In this document: positions 23,892 through 31,996 of the stretch, piece by piece
Position numbering within the stretch: the first letter of the stretch is position 1
How the letters are laid out: the number at the start of each line of letters is the position of its first letter
Assembly (NCBI RefSeq): GCF_003315795.1
Contig: NZ_QMEY01000007.1
Location: 124,001 to 188,000 of the forward strand
DNA length: 64,000 bases
Direction of reading: 5' to 3'
From: Spongiactinospora rosea
GTDB taxonomy: Bacteria; Actinomycetota; Actinomycetes; Streptosporangiales; Streptosporangiaceae
Made by a program: the position numbers and the translations under genes
Notes under the pieces: model-generated
What the model was told of the DNA's origin: nothing
Database searches by the model: none
The model's input: the letters and a program-made list of their open reading frames with translations, nothing else

Positions 23892-25322
23892 TCATGCTGC
23901 GGGCGACTCCAGCCAGGCGCGGAGGGCGGAGTCGGCTGCGGTGTTGGGGCCGGACCAGGCGAGGTGGCCGTCGGGGCGGATGAGGAGGGCTTCGGACTCC
24001 GATTCCAGGGTGGTGGCGGTGACCTGGGTGATGTGGGGGTGGGCGGTGGCGGGTTCGCCTGCGGTGCGGATCAGGAGGGGGCGGCCGTCGTGGAGGAGTT
24101 GGTAGAGGTGGTCCACTTCGGGGCGGCCCGGGAGGGTGACGGCGAGGTCGGGGACGCGGGAGCCGATCGGGGAGTCGTCACCGTAGTCGGTGGCGATGCC
24201 GGAGACCATGCCCGCCAGGCGGTGGTTGACCGCCTCAATGCCCAGCAGGTCGTTCAGCATTTCGCGGAGCGCCTGGACCGGGCGGCGGTACTGGGCCAGC
24301 AGCGGTAGTTCGAGCAGCAGGGTCTGGACCTCGGTGTTGGCCGTGACGGACGCGCCGACCGGGCGGCGTTCGGCGTCATAGGAGTCCAGCAGCCCGGCCG
24401 GGCCCCAGCCGGTGATCTGGGCGGCGAGTTTCCAGCCGAGGTTCATCGCGTCCTGCAGGCCGGTGTTGAGGCCCTGGCCTGAGGCCGGGAAGTGGATGTG
24501 CGCCGCGTCGCCCGCGACCAGGATGCGGTCCTGGCGGTACCGGGCGGCCAGGCGGGTGGCGTTGCCGAACCGGGACAGCCAGCGCGGCTCGGCCACCCCG
24601 AAGTCCCGCCCCGCGACGTCCATCATCGACTTGCGGAACTCCTCCAGGGTCACCGGTTCGGCGGACGGTACCCGCATCCGCTCCGGGTCCATCAGTACGA
24701 ACCGGGTCAGCCCGCCATCCAGCGGTACGGCGAGCAGGCCATGACCACCGGCCGCCTGCACGGCGTCGGGATCGGTGACGGCGAAATCGCCGAGTATGCC
24801 GGAAAGGGTCTCGTCGGTCCCCTCGAAGGCGATCCCCGCCGCCTCCCTGACCACGCTGCGCCCGCCGTCGCAGCCGACCACATAGGCCGCCCGCACGCTC
24901 TGGCCCGTGGCGGTCTCGACGACGACGGCTTCGCCGTCCTGGCGTACGGCGGTGACCTCGCAGCCCCGGACGATCTCCACGCCCAGTTCGCGGGCGCGCG
25001 CCTCCAGAAGTTCCTCGGTACGGGCCTGGGCCAGGAAGAGCGTGTAGCCGTGCCGGGTGGGCAGGCGGGTGAAGTCGAGCCGGGTGTCCAGGACCGCGAA
25101 GTGCCACCCGCGCACGGTACGCCCCAGGCTGAGGAAGCGGTCGGCGATCCCGCGCAGGTCCATCACCTCGATGCTGCGCGGGTGCATGGTGAGCGCGCGT
25201 GATTCGGGTCTGCGTTCCGGGTGTCGTTCGAGTACGCGGACCCGTACGCCGGCCAGCGCCAGCTCCGCCGCCAGCAGCAGCCCGGTCGGACCCGCACCCA
25301 CCACGATCACTTCGACGGACAT
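23892..25322 (-). CDS. FAD-dependent aromatic hydroxylase-type monooxygenase
   Basis: The 476-residue flavoprotein is of the p-hydroxybenzoate hydroxylase class. The N-terminal dinucleotide fold is VIVVGAGPTGLLLAAELALAG. The DG motif is VVGCDGGRSVVREAAG, and the FAD ribityl-binding segment is ILVAGDAAHIHFPASGQGLN. The C-terminal thioredoxin-like region is present (LLIRPDGHLAWSG). Relatives include rifampicin monooxygenases and polyketide hydroxylases; the substrate is not determined here. The start has GGAGG 4 nt upstream. A TetR-family gene is divergent with a palindromic operator between, so expression is probably inducible. Confidence 0.88.
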   Translation of the reverse strand: MSVEVIVVGAGPTGLLLAAELALAGVRVRVLERHPERRPESRALTMHPRSIEVMDLRGIADRFLSLGRTVRGWHFAVLDTRLDFTRLPTRHGYTLFLAQARTEELLEARARELGVEIVRGCEVTAVRQDGEAVVVETATGQSVRAAYVVGCDGGRSVVREAAGIAFEGTDETLSGILGDFAVTDPDAVQAAGGHGLLAVPLDGGLTRFVLMDPERMRVPSAEPVTLEEFRKSMMDVAGRDFGVAEPRWLSRFGNATRLAARYRQDRILVAGDAAHIHFPASGQGLNTGLQDAMNLGWKLAAQITGWGPAGLLDSYDAERRPVGASVTANTEVQTLLLELPLLAQYRRPVQALREMLNDLLGIEAVNHRLAGMVSGIATDYGDDSPIGSRVPDLAVTLPGRPEVDHLYQLLHDGRPLLIRTAGEPATAHPHITQVTATTLESESEALLIRPDGHLAWSGPNTAADSALRAWLESPAA

Positions 25323-25339
25323 CTCGCCTCCATATTAAA

Positions 25340-25352
25340 TGAACATCGTTCA
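25340..25352. promoter_or_regulatory. TetR-type operator between monooxygenase and TetR genes
   Basis: TGAACATCGTTCA is a perfect palindrome (TGAAC-N3-GTTCA) inside AATGAACATCGTTCACT. It lies 18 bp before the monooxygenase start and overlaps its TTTAAT-like -10. On the other side, TAGTAT (25369-25374) stands 8 nt before the TetR ATG. The site can therefore control both directions. Confidence 0.65.
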
Positions 25353-25382
25353 CTAAATCGGGATTCACTAGTATCACCGGGC

Positions 25383-26027
25383 ATGGAAACCTCGTCAACC
25401 CCGACGCGCTCCCGGGGCCGCCCGGCCAAGATGGCCGCCCCGGAGGCGGTCGCGACCGCGTTGCGCCTGGTGGACGAAGAGGGCCTGGACGCGCTGACCA
25501 TGCGCCGGCTGGCCACGGCGCTCGGCGTCCAGGTGGGCACGCTGTACCGGCATTTCGCCACGAAACAGGACCTGCTGACCGCCATGGCCGAGGAGATGCT
25601 GGCGGGCTGCGCGGACCCGCCGCCCGACCAGGACACCTGGCAGGAGCAGGTGATCGAGCTGGCCGGGCGGCTGCGCGCGGCACTGTTGCGCCGCCGCGAC
25701 GGGGCGCGCATCTACGCGGGCACCCATGCCGCCGGGCCCAACACGCTCGCCTACGCCGAGGCGTTGGTGGGCGTACTGCGCGGCGCGGGCCGCTCGGCCG
25801 AGTCGGCGGCCCGCTCGACGCTGGCGATCGTGCATTTCACACTGGGGCACACGCTGGAGGAGCAGGCCGTGGGAAGCGCGGCCGACGGGGCGGCGGGCGG
25901 CCTGTACGCGGCGCTGGAGCCGGGACGCTACCCGAACCTGGCGGCAGCGGCGGCCACGCTCACCAGCGCCGACTACGCCAGGCACTTCGCGCACGGGCTG
26001 GACCTGCTGGTCAGGGGACTCGGGTGA
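25383..26027 (+). CDS. TetR family transcriptional repressor
   Basis: The protein is 214 residues from ATG 25383 and has a basic N-terminal arm (TRSRGRPAK). The HTH is LTMRRLATALGVQVGTLYRHF, followed by KQDLLTAMAEEML. The C-terminal ligand-binding region (about 75-205) fits the TetR_C_1 type. It is divergent from the FAD monooxygenase, with a palindrome in the 60-bp gap. It therefore probably represses that gene and itself until an aromatic ligand binds. The 3' end overlaps the convergent ATPase gene by 17 bp. Confidence 0.88.
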   Translation: METSSTPTRSRGRPAKMAAPEAVATALRLVDEEGLDALTMRRLATALGVQVGTLYRHFATKQDLLTAMAEEMLAGCADPPPDQDTWQEQVIELAGRLRAALLRRRDGARIYAGTHAAGPNTLAYAEALVGVLRGAGRSAESAARSTLAIVHFTLGHTLEEQAVGSAADGAAGGLYAALEPGRYPNLAAAAATLTSADYARHFAHGLDLLVRGLG

Positions 26028-26514
26028 ACCGGTCGCCCTGAGGACCGCTTTCGCAGGGCGGCTTATCGGGCAACGCGAGGATGGCGAAAACCACTTTCCC
26101 CTCTGGCGGAAGACCGTCGTACGGGGCCCGCCATCCGACGCTTTCGGCGAGCGCGTCCACTATTTCGAGGCCGCGCCCGGTGATGGAATCGGCGGATACT
26201 CGGTCGCGAATACGCGGCATTCTGGGGGCCGGGTCCCAGACTTCTACGTGTAGGGTTTCGTCGGTTTTGATGAGGGTGATTCGGATGAGGGATTGTTTAC
26301 TGAGGAGTGTGGTGGTGTGGTGGGGTTCGTAGGTGCCTTCGAGGGCTTGGATGGAGTTGGTGAGCAGCTCGGAGACCACCAGCTCGACATCGCTCTCGAA
26401 TCGTTCGTCCCTGTAGCCCCAGCCACGTAGGGTCGCCAGCGTGTATTGCCTGCCCACCCGAACAGCGCCGGGGAGGGGGACCAGTGCAAGGCTCTCGCTC
26501 TGAAACGCCATCAA
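26011..26514 (-). CDS. RsbW-like ATP-binding protein (HATPase, anti-sigma type)
   Basis: This 167-residue single-domain GHKL ATPase has the N-box VELVVSELLTNSIQAL, with Glu and Asn in place, a G1-type DPAPRMP and a G2-type GRGLEIVDAL. There is no sensor or receiver domain. Such proteins are serine kinases/anti-sigma-like factors in actinomycetes. They are commonly encoded divergently beside XRE-DUF5753 and DUF397 genes, as here. The binding partner is not evident from the sequence. Confidence 0.83.
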   Translation of the reverse strand: MMAFQSESLALVPLPGAVRVGRQYTLATLRGWGYRDERFESDVELVVSELLTNSIQALEGTYEPHHTTTLLSKQSLIRITLIKTDETLHVEVWDPAPRMPRIRDRVSADSITGRGLEIVDALAESVGWRAPYDGLPPEGKVVFAILALPDKPPCESGPQGDRFTRVP

Positions 26515-26680
26515 ATCGCCCCATTTTCACCGGGTAGCGCGATACCCTCTTTGCCGAAAACGCTCAACCAGATTGCCGCCCCTCGCAACTTGAGGTAAGC
26601 GTTATGAGCAGACGCTCGGAGACCTTTATGACGGCCCGGCGACTTGAAAGTCATGCGAGGTCATGTGGCAAAGGAGTGAA

Positions 26681-27514
26681 ATGTCCGCGATACCCTCAGA
26701 CCCAGCCTTTATGGCACGCAAGATCTTCGGCAAGGAGCTGCTGCGCCAGAGGGCGGCCAAAGGGTGGACTCAGCATGGGGTCGGGTCACGGCTCGGCGTC
26801 CACCAGAGCCTCATCAGCCAGTGGGAGCGCGCGATCAAGACGCCAGGCCCCGGTTACGCTGAGCGCCTTGATGAGATCTTCGGACTCACCGCAGAGGCCG
26901 TCTTCACCACCCACTACCACCGCATCGTCCGCAGCGTGGACCATCGAACCTGGAACATGCGCTGGGCCGAGGACATCGAGCGTCAGGCCGCCACACTCAA
27001 GTTCTGGGACCCCCTGCTGGTCACCGGGCTGCTACAGATTCCGGAATACGCATACGCCATATATCGCCAAGAGCCCGGCAAGACTTCCAAGTGGGTTGAG
27101 GAGTGCGTGGCCGACCGGCTGGCTCGCAAGGCAATCCTGGAGAAGGAGAAGCCGCCCAACGTCCTGTCACTCATCGACGAGGCGGTCCTTAACCGGCCGG
27201 TTGGTGGCCCACAAACCCTACGGAATCAGCTCGAATACCTTCTGGAGATGACAGAGCGCCCAAACGTGACCATTCAGATCGTGCCGCTATCAGCAGGCTG
27301 CACTCCGGGATTGGTCTGCGCCTTCGGGTTGGCGTCCCTCCCCTTCGACCGCGATGTGGCCACCGTCGAATCCTTCACGGAGGCATACGTCACGTCGGAC
27401 TTCGATATGGTCTCCCGGCTGCATGTCCAATATGACACTATAAGGGCGGATGCGCACCCGCAGAGTCACTCCATATCGTTGATCAAGGAAGCGCTACAGC
27501 GATGGAAGAACTAG
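26681..27514 (+). CDS. XRE family regulator with DUF5753 (Scr1-like) domain
   Basis: The protein is 277 residues from ATG 26681, with AAGGAG 4 nt upstream. The N-terminal HTH is LRQRAAKGWTQHGVGSRLGV then SLISQWERAIKTP. The DUF5753 domain follows: MRWAEDIERQAATLKFW, LLVTGLLQIPEYAYAIY, NVTIQIVPLSAG and TVESFTEAYVTSD. In Streptomyces such proteins (the WhiJ type) repress development genes together with a DUF397 partner. The DUF397 gene here overlaps its end by 13 bp. The upstream gap contains two ACTTGA motifs (26588, 26641), which could be its binding sites. Confidence 0.88.
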   Translation: MSAIPSDPAFMARKIFGKELLRQRAAKGWTQHGVGSRLGVHQSLISQWERAIKTPGPGYAERLDEIFGLTAEAVFTTHYHRIVRSVDHRTWNMRWAEDIERQAATLKFWDPLLVTGLLQIPEYAYAIYRQEPGKTSKWVEECVADRLARKAILEKEKPPNVLSLIDEAVLNRPVGGPQTLRNQLEYLLEMTERPNVTIQIVPLSAGCTPGLVCAFGLASLPFDRDVATVESFTEAYVTSDFDMVSRLHVQYDTIRADAHPQSHSISLIKEALQRWKN

Positions 27515-27690
27515 ACCTGAGTCAGGCGGTCTGGCACAAAGCCACCGCGAGCGGAATCCACGGGCAATGTGTGGAAGTCGCCACCAATCTCCCCGGCACC
27601 ATAGCCATCCGGGACAGCAAGGACCCCACCGGCCCCGTCCTCCTCTTCGCTCCCGCCGAATGGACCGCCTTCCTCAACAGCCTGAAATGA
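27502..27690 (+). CDS. DUF397 domain protein (BldB/WhiJ-partner type)
   Basis: The 62-residue protein is typical: LDLSQAVWHKATASG at the start, CVEVATNLPGTIAIRDSKDP in the middle, and LLFAPAEWTAFLNSLK at the end. It overlaps the regulator gene by 13 bp and is translationally coupled. DUF397 proteins modulate their XRE-DUF5753 partners and affect differentiation in Streptomyces. The gene ends inside a long hairpin terminator. Confidence 0.88.
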   Translation: MEELDLSQAVWHKATASGIHGQCVEVATNLPGTIAIRDSKDPTGPVLLFAPAEWTAFLNSLK

Positions 27691-27726
27691 TCAAGGTCTC
27701 CGGCATCCTGCCGGAGACCTTGATCA
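27688..27726. terminator. Perfect 18-bp-stem bidirectional terminator
   Basis: TGATCAAGGTCTCCGGCA (27688-27705) pairs perfectly with TGCCGGAGACCTTGATCA (27709-27726) around TCC. The left arm starts on the TGA of the DUF397 gene, and the right arm ends 7 bp before the stop of the convergent effector gene at 27734. It therefore serves both. Confidence 0.75.
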
Positions 27727-27733
27727 TTCATCC

Positions 27734-30268
27734 CTACGGGTGGAACGTGTCGAAGTAGCTCGCGGGCAGCCTGTTCAGCCAGGCGTGCGCGACCCCGGTC
27801 CAGCCGATTCTCAGGAAGTCATCCTTCCCATCCCCATCCAAGTCTGCGAACTGGATGTCCTTCGGCGGAAGGTCCCCATCGCCCGCGATCCGGCCGATGT
27901 CGCGGAACTTCCCTCCTGCACCCTTCGCCCCCTCATTGATCCAAGCCCGTGCGCCGCCCTTCGCCGTGATCAAGATCCGGTCGGCGCGCTTGTCCCCATC
28001 GAGGTCGGCGTACCTGATCTCCCTGGGCAGTTGCAGCGCGCCGCTGATCTTCTGCGGCGGGGTCCAGTCCAGCCACTTCTTGTCGCCCTTGACCTGGAAG
28101 CCCCGGTTGTACGACGCGGTCGTCGTACCGTCCGGCTTGATCAGCAGGTAGTCGCCCCGCCCACCGCCGGTGACGTCGGCGAAGCGGATCTTCGTGGCCG
28201 GGTCGATGTTCAGTTCACGCCCTTTGGAGCCATCCGCGAAGACGCGCGCGACCCCGTCGTACTTCTTCATGCACATCCGCGAACCCTCCGGATTCTCCCC
28301 CTTCCACGTATAGGCCGTGATCCCCCCCTTGAGGTTCACCACCAGGCAGTCCGGGAAGTCGTCGCCATCGATGTCGGCGAAGCGCAACTGGTTGCCCACC
28401 GCCCCCGGTTGCGGCACGTAGGAGATCTTGCCTTCGACGAACGGCGTCCACTTGTCCCCGGAGGGCCCGCCGTTCCACCAGAACCGGATCGCCTGGTTCG
28501 CATCGACCGTCACGAACTCGGCCTTGCGATCCTTGTTGATGTCCACCATCCAGAACCGGCTCGACGACGGGAACTGCTGGGCCTGGATGACCCCGCGGTC
28601 GTCCCAGCCCGGCCCCAGCCTGTTCGGCGGGTGCGGCTCCCGGCCCGGGCCGTCGTCCTTCATCCCGCAGGGATCGGAACCCGCGTCGGGCGCCTGGGGG
28701 TTCGGCCGCCGGATCCAGTTCTTGTCGTTCGCCTTGCCGGCCGCCGCCACGAACGCCTTGCCGATCTTCTCGTAGCCCTGGTCGGTGGGGTGGATGCCGT
28801 CGGGCCCGACGTCGGACCGTACCAGCCCGCCCAGGTCGGCGTACACGACATGCAGCCCCCGGCCCGCCAGCCGGTCCACCATGCCCGGAATCTGCGCCGT
28901 GAACGCCTTGCCGCGCGCGTCCCTGGCGGCGTCGCGCAACGGCTGCACGCCTCCCACCAGCACGGTCACTCCCCGGGCGTCGGCGCTGACCTGCTCGATC
29001 AGATTCTCCAGCCGGCCGATCGCCCCGCCCATCTGGTAGTCCTGGATGACGTCGTTCCCGCCCGCGATGAGCGTGATGAGATTGGGCTGATAGGTCTTGA
29101 CCGCGCACTGCGCCTTTCCGGCGATCTCGTTGATGCGGTACCCCGGCCAGCCCTCGACCTCGCGATCCGCCATCTTTCCCACCCGGACGGAACCGACCCA
29201 GTCCACCAGCGGAGTGGCGTCGTCGGTGTCCAGGACAGTCGGGCCGCCTGAGGCATTGCGCTCGACGAGGTCGTTGAACCCCTTGTCGGCGGTGTCACGG
29301 TACCCGTTCCCGTCCGAACTGCCCTCGCCATAGGAGGTGGAGGAGCCGAGCGCCATGGGCCGCAACGCGGCGGCGGGCTTTCCTCCGTCGTCGTCATCAT
29401 CGCCGGGGGGCACGTTCGGGTCCGGCATCCCGCCCGGCAGGACGTGCCGGCGGGTGTCGAAGTCGAAGGACAGGTCCTTGTGCGCCTTTCCGAGGTCGCC
29501 GGCGAAGGTGTCGCCCTGATCTTTGAGCGCGAATGTGGCCGAGCCCCAGTCATGCTCGGTGAGTTTGTCGCGCAATCCGGTCGAGGGATAACCTTCCCAG
29601 CTCACCAGGTCCGGAAGATGCCAGCGGCCCCAGTGGTTCTCCGGTTCCTCGGCCGGTTTCGCGAAGCGGAACGCGTGTGTGCTCGGGCCGTCCTTGTGGT
29701 ACACGATCTTGGGATTGGTGCCGCGCTCCAGGAACTCGACCTCGGCGGCGGGCTTGGTGTCGTAATTCCCGTGGGCGGACGCCGAGACGTACTGGACCTT
29801 GTCGTCCTTGACCCACACGACGATGTGTTCCATGTCGTGCCGGTGACCGCAGTCGGGGCAACCGGCCCCTGTGCTCTGGTCCTTCTGGAAGTACAGCCCG
29901 TACATATGGGCGCACCACCCGCTGGAGTTGCAGCGGGAACGCGCGTACATGTTGCTGTTCTCCAGGTCCGACTCATCGTGGCAGGCGCCATCGATCGCAC
30001 CGGTGGTCTTCAGCCCAGGGTTCAGCGTTCCGTCCCGGCCGATGGCCACCGACGGATAGCACCCGTCGCCGTCGTAATCCATGGCTGGCTGGAACCTGAG
30101 ATCGGCCGCACTCGCATTCTGCGGCAGCTCGGGAGGCGGCGGCTCGGCCCAGGCGGGCCCGGCCGCGACGACGATCCCGGCGCTGGTCACCATACTCACC
30201 AGCAGAGCGGCGGCGGCTTGCCACAACCCCCGCGCACGAGGGCGTGCGACAGTCGCTGATCTACTCAA
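27734..30268 (-). CDS. Secreted three-module protein: Nep1-like (NLP/NPP1) domain + SGNH hydrolase + FG-GAP/VCBS repeats
   Basis: This 844-residue secreted protein starts at TTG 30268 with GGGGAG upstream. Residues 1-41 form a signal peptide ending AWA. Residues 45-275 are an NPP1 domain: CYPSVAIGRDGTLNPGL, SNMYARSRCNSSGWCAHMYG and the heptapeptide GHRHDME (GHRHDWE in classical NLPs), followed by SASAHGNYD. After an Asp-rich linker, an SGNH hydrolase runs from about 307 to 515: block I MALGSSTSYGEG, block III AGGNDV, block V DGIHPTDQGY. The rest is five FG-GAP/VCBS-type repeats with DxDxDG-like calcium loops (DINKDRKAEF, DIDGDDFPD, DLDGDKRAD, DLDGDGKDDF). It shares its C-terminal half with the gene at 31997. 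The fusion suggests a secreted toxin or hydrolase; no activity is proven. Confidence 0.85.
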   Translation of the reverse strand: MSRSATVARPRARGLWQAAAALLVSMVTSAGIVVAAGPAWAEPPPPELPQNASAADLRFQPAMDYDGDGCYPSVAIGRDGTLNPGLKTTGAIDGACHDESDLENSNMYARSRCNSSGWCAHMYGLYFQKDQSTGAGCPDCGHRHDMEHIVVWVKDDKVQYVSASAHGNYDTKPAAEVEFLERGTNPKIVYHKDGPSTHAFRFAKPAEEPENHWGRWHLPDLVSWEGYPSTGLRDKLTEHDWGSATFALKDQGDTFAGDLGKAHKDLSFDFDTRRHVLPGGMPDPNVPPGDDDDDGGKPAAALRPMALGSSTSYGEGSSDGNGYRDTADKGFNDLVERNASGGPTVLDTDDATPLVDWVGSVRVGKMADREVEGWPGYRINEIAGKAQCAVKTYQPNLITLIAGGNDVIQDYQMGGAIGRLENLIEQVSADARGVTVLVGGVQPLRDAARDARGKAFTAQIPGMVDRLAGRGLHVVYADLGGLVRSDVGPDGIHPTDQGYEKIGKAFVAAAGKANDKNWIRRPNPQAPDAGSDPCGMKDDGPGREPHPPNRLGPGWDDRGVIQAQQFPSSSRFWMVDINKDRKAEFVTVDANQAIRFWWNGGPSGDKWTPFVEGKISYVPQPGAVGNQLRFADIDGDDFPDCLVVNLKGGITAYTWKGENPEGSRMCMKKYDGVARVFADGSKGRELNIDPATKIRFADVTGGGRGDYLLIKPDGTTTASYNRGFQVKGDKKWLDWTPPQKISGALQLPREIRYADLDGDKRADRILITAKGGARAWINEGAKGAGGKFRDIGRIAGDGDLPPKDIQFADLDGDGKDDFLRIGWTGVAHAWLNRLPASYFDTFHP

Positions 30269-30303
30269 AGGTCTCCCCCTCGAAATGTTGGACAGAGGAG
30301 ATC

Positions 30304-30843
30304 ATGCGCGCGGCAACTATCCGATCCACAGACCGTCTTCTGTCCAGTTCGGGCCGATGGCGCGGAAATCGGTGGCCAAGCGGATACGCTTCGTCACCGT
30401 CTGTGACCGATGGCTCGACCAGCACACCAAGGCGCGCTTCACAAGATCAACTTAGGTCACCCTTCAGCTATACCCATGGGTATGGAGGCTGGCTATCTTG
30501 TTCGCAAAATCCGCCACCGGGAACACCCAGGGAGAAAACAGCGAGACGTACCTGGAAAGTCTTAGCCGCCACCACCCTGCTATTAGGCAGCTTTACCACG
30601 GCCGCCCAGGCCGGCGCCCCCCTTCCTGCGGGCTGCACCACAATCTCCATCACCTACATGACGTTCGAGAACCGTACTCCCGTACATTCTTCGTACAGCG
30701 GTTCAAGCCCGGCCATCGCCTATCTCGGGACTGGTTATCAAGCCATCGACGGTTCATGCGTGAGCGCCTCCGGCAATCAATGGTGGAGGTTCGACCTCGA
30801 TTTCCGAAACGGGTATGTCTACGACGGATACCGCACGGGGTGA
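30304..30843 (+). CDS. Small secreted protein with SH3-like C-terminus (start uncertain)
   Basis: The convincing part starts near 30535: KTARRTWKVLAATTLLLG, then SFTTAAQAGAPLPAG, a signal peptide. A mature domain of about 75 residues with two Cys follows and ends NQWWRFDLDFRNGYVYDGYR, an SH3-like pattern. No ATG, GTG or TTG lies directly before it in frame. The nearest in-frame start with a good ribosome-binding site (AGAGGAG) is ATG 30304, which would add an unlikely 77-residue leader. Either the leader is real or the 5' end has suffered a frameshift near the ATGs at 30476/30482. It lies between the two large effector genes. Confidence 0.45.
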   Translation: MRAATIRSTDRLLSSSGRWRGNRWPSGYASSPSVTDGSTSTPRRASQDQLRSPFSYTHGYGGWLSCSQNPPPGTPREKTARRTWKVLAATTLLLGSFTTAAQAGAPLPAGCTTISITYMTFENRTPVHSSYSGSSPAIAYLGTGYQAIDGSCVSASGNQWWRFDLDFRNGYVYDGYRTG

Positions 30844-30845
30844 CC

Positions 30846-31779
30846 TCAGGAGAACCAGATCAGCTCCTGGCCGTGTGACCGGGTCCAGGCCATCGGCCGG
30901 CCGTCCAGGGCCAGTACATGCAGAGAACCGGCGGCGGGTGGCGGAGGCAGCGCGTCATAGGGCAGTACGCCCGCGCTCTCGTTCGCGATCCAGTGTCCCG
31001 GCAGGCCGGTGACCATCTCCGCGAACTCCGCCCGCCACCGCTCCGGTACGAGATGGAGCACCAAGGTGTGGAACACCCACCAGCGTCGCGTCCGCCGGGG
31101 CCTGGGCGGCCAGGGCGGGCAGGTCGTCCACCAGGTCGCCACGCACGAGCAGGGGCGGGTCGGTCGCGGCGAGGGCCGCCGCCGCCCGCAGGCGGGCGCG
31201 GCGATGGTCGTGTTCGGGCCAGATGAGGGCGTCGAGCCAGCCGATGTCGGCCGGTTCGGTGACGTCCAGCGGGTTCAGGTCCAGACCGGCCCGCCAGACC
31301 ACCCGGGGCGGCTCCACAGGCAGGTCGAGGCCGGTGGCCGCGCAGGTCAGCACCGGTTCGCCGGTACCGACGGCGTGGTCGCCGTAGCGGTAGCCGTACC
31401 GGTCGGGGTAGAGGCACAGCCCGGCGGACGCGCCGACCTCCAGCAGCGCGAGCGGTTGCGGCAGCGCGGCGAGCAGCGGGAGCAGTACGGCGCAGCGCCC
31501 CGCCTCGTTGGTCTGCGTGATGCGGACCCGGATCTCCGCCTCGATCTCGGGCCAGTTCGCCACCACGAAGTCGTGGAAGGCCACCGCATCCTCCACCGGC
31601 CCGCCCAGCAGCCGGACCACCCCGAACAACAGGTTCGGCTGCCGTTTGGCCGCCGGAAGCCCGGCCAGCAGTTCCAGAAGACCCTCGTTGCGAGACACGG
31701 CGGACGCCAGCCGTTCATAAACCGGCGACACTCCGCGCGCCTCCCGGACGGCGAACTCGGCGTACATCTCCGCAGTCAT
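30846..31779 (-). pseudogene. DUF2332 family protein, frameshifted
   Basis: From ATG 31779 the protein reads as DUF2332: FAVREARGVSPVYERLA, GLPAAKRQPNLLFGVVR, TNEAGRCAVLLPLLA, LALLEVGASAGLCLYPDRY and LLVRGDLVDDLP. After PADATLV the frame goes astray (GVPHLGAPS). The neighbouring frame continues correctly with VFHTLVLHLVPERWRAEF and ends GQELIWFS at 30846. One extra base in the CCC run at 31076-31078 accounts for it. With that base removed it would be a complete protein of about 310 residues. Either it is a recent inactivation or a sequence error. DUF2332 has a methyltransferase-like fold, but its function is unknown. Confidence 0.75.
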
Positions 31780-31996
31780 CGCAGGCCGACCCTTTCCGCG
31801 CTTTGGCGGCATCGTGCTTTCACCCGGCCGGCCGGGGCGCACACCGGCCGCCGAGTGCGTAATAAAACGTTCACTTCTTCGACCCCATCCTGACCACTCC
31901 GCCCATACTGCTGATCACCAGGCCGCATCATGATCACGCTGATCCGGTCATTCGGCACGACAGCGAGGTCAGCATGATCATAAGAAACGGGCACAG

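Noticed and set aside
26540..26698. Direct repeat CGCGATACCCTC (near 26541 and 26686)
   Set aside because: The second copy lies inside the coding start of the DUF5753 regulator. Two 12-mers 145 bp apart are not enough to claim a site.
30470..30483. CsoR operator
   Set aside because: The palindrome ATACCCATGGGTAT has the arms but a shorter spacing than CsoR sites, and no metal gene is adjacent.
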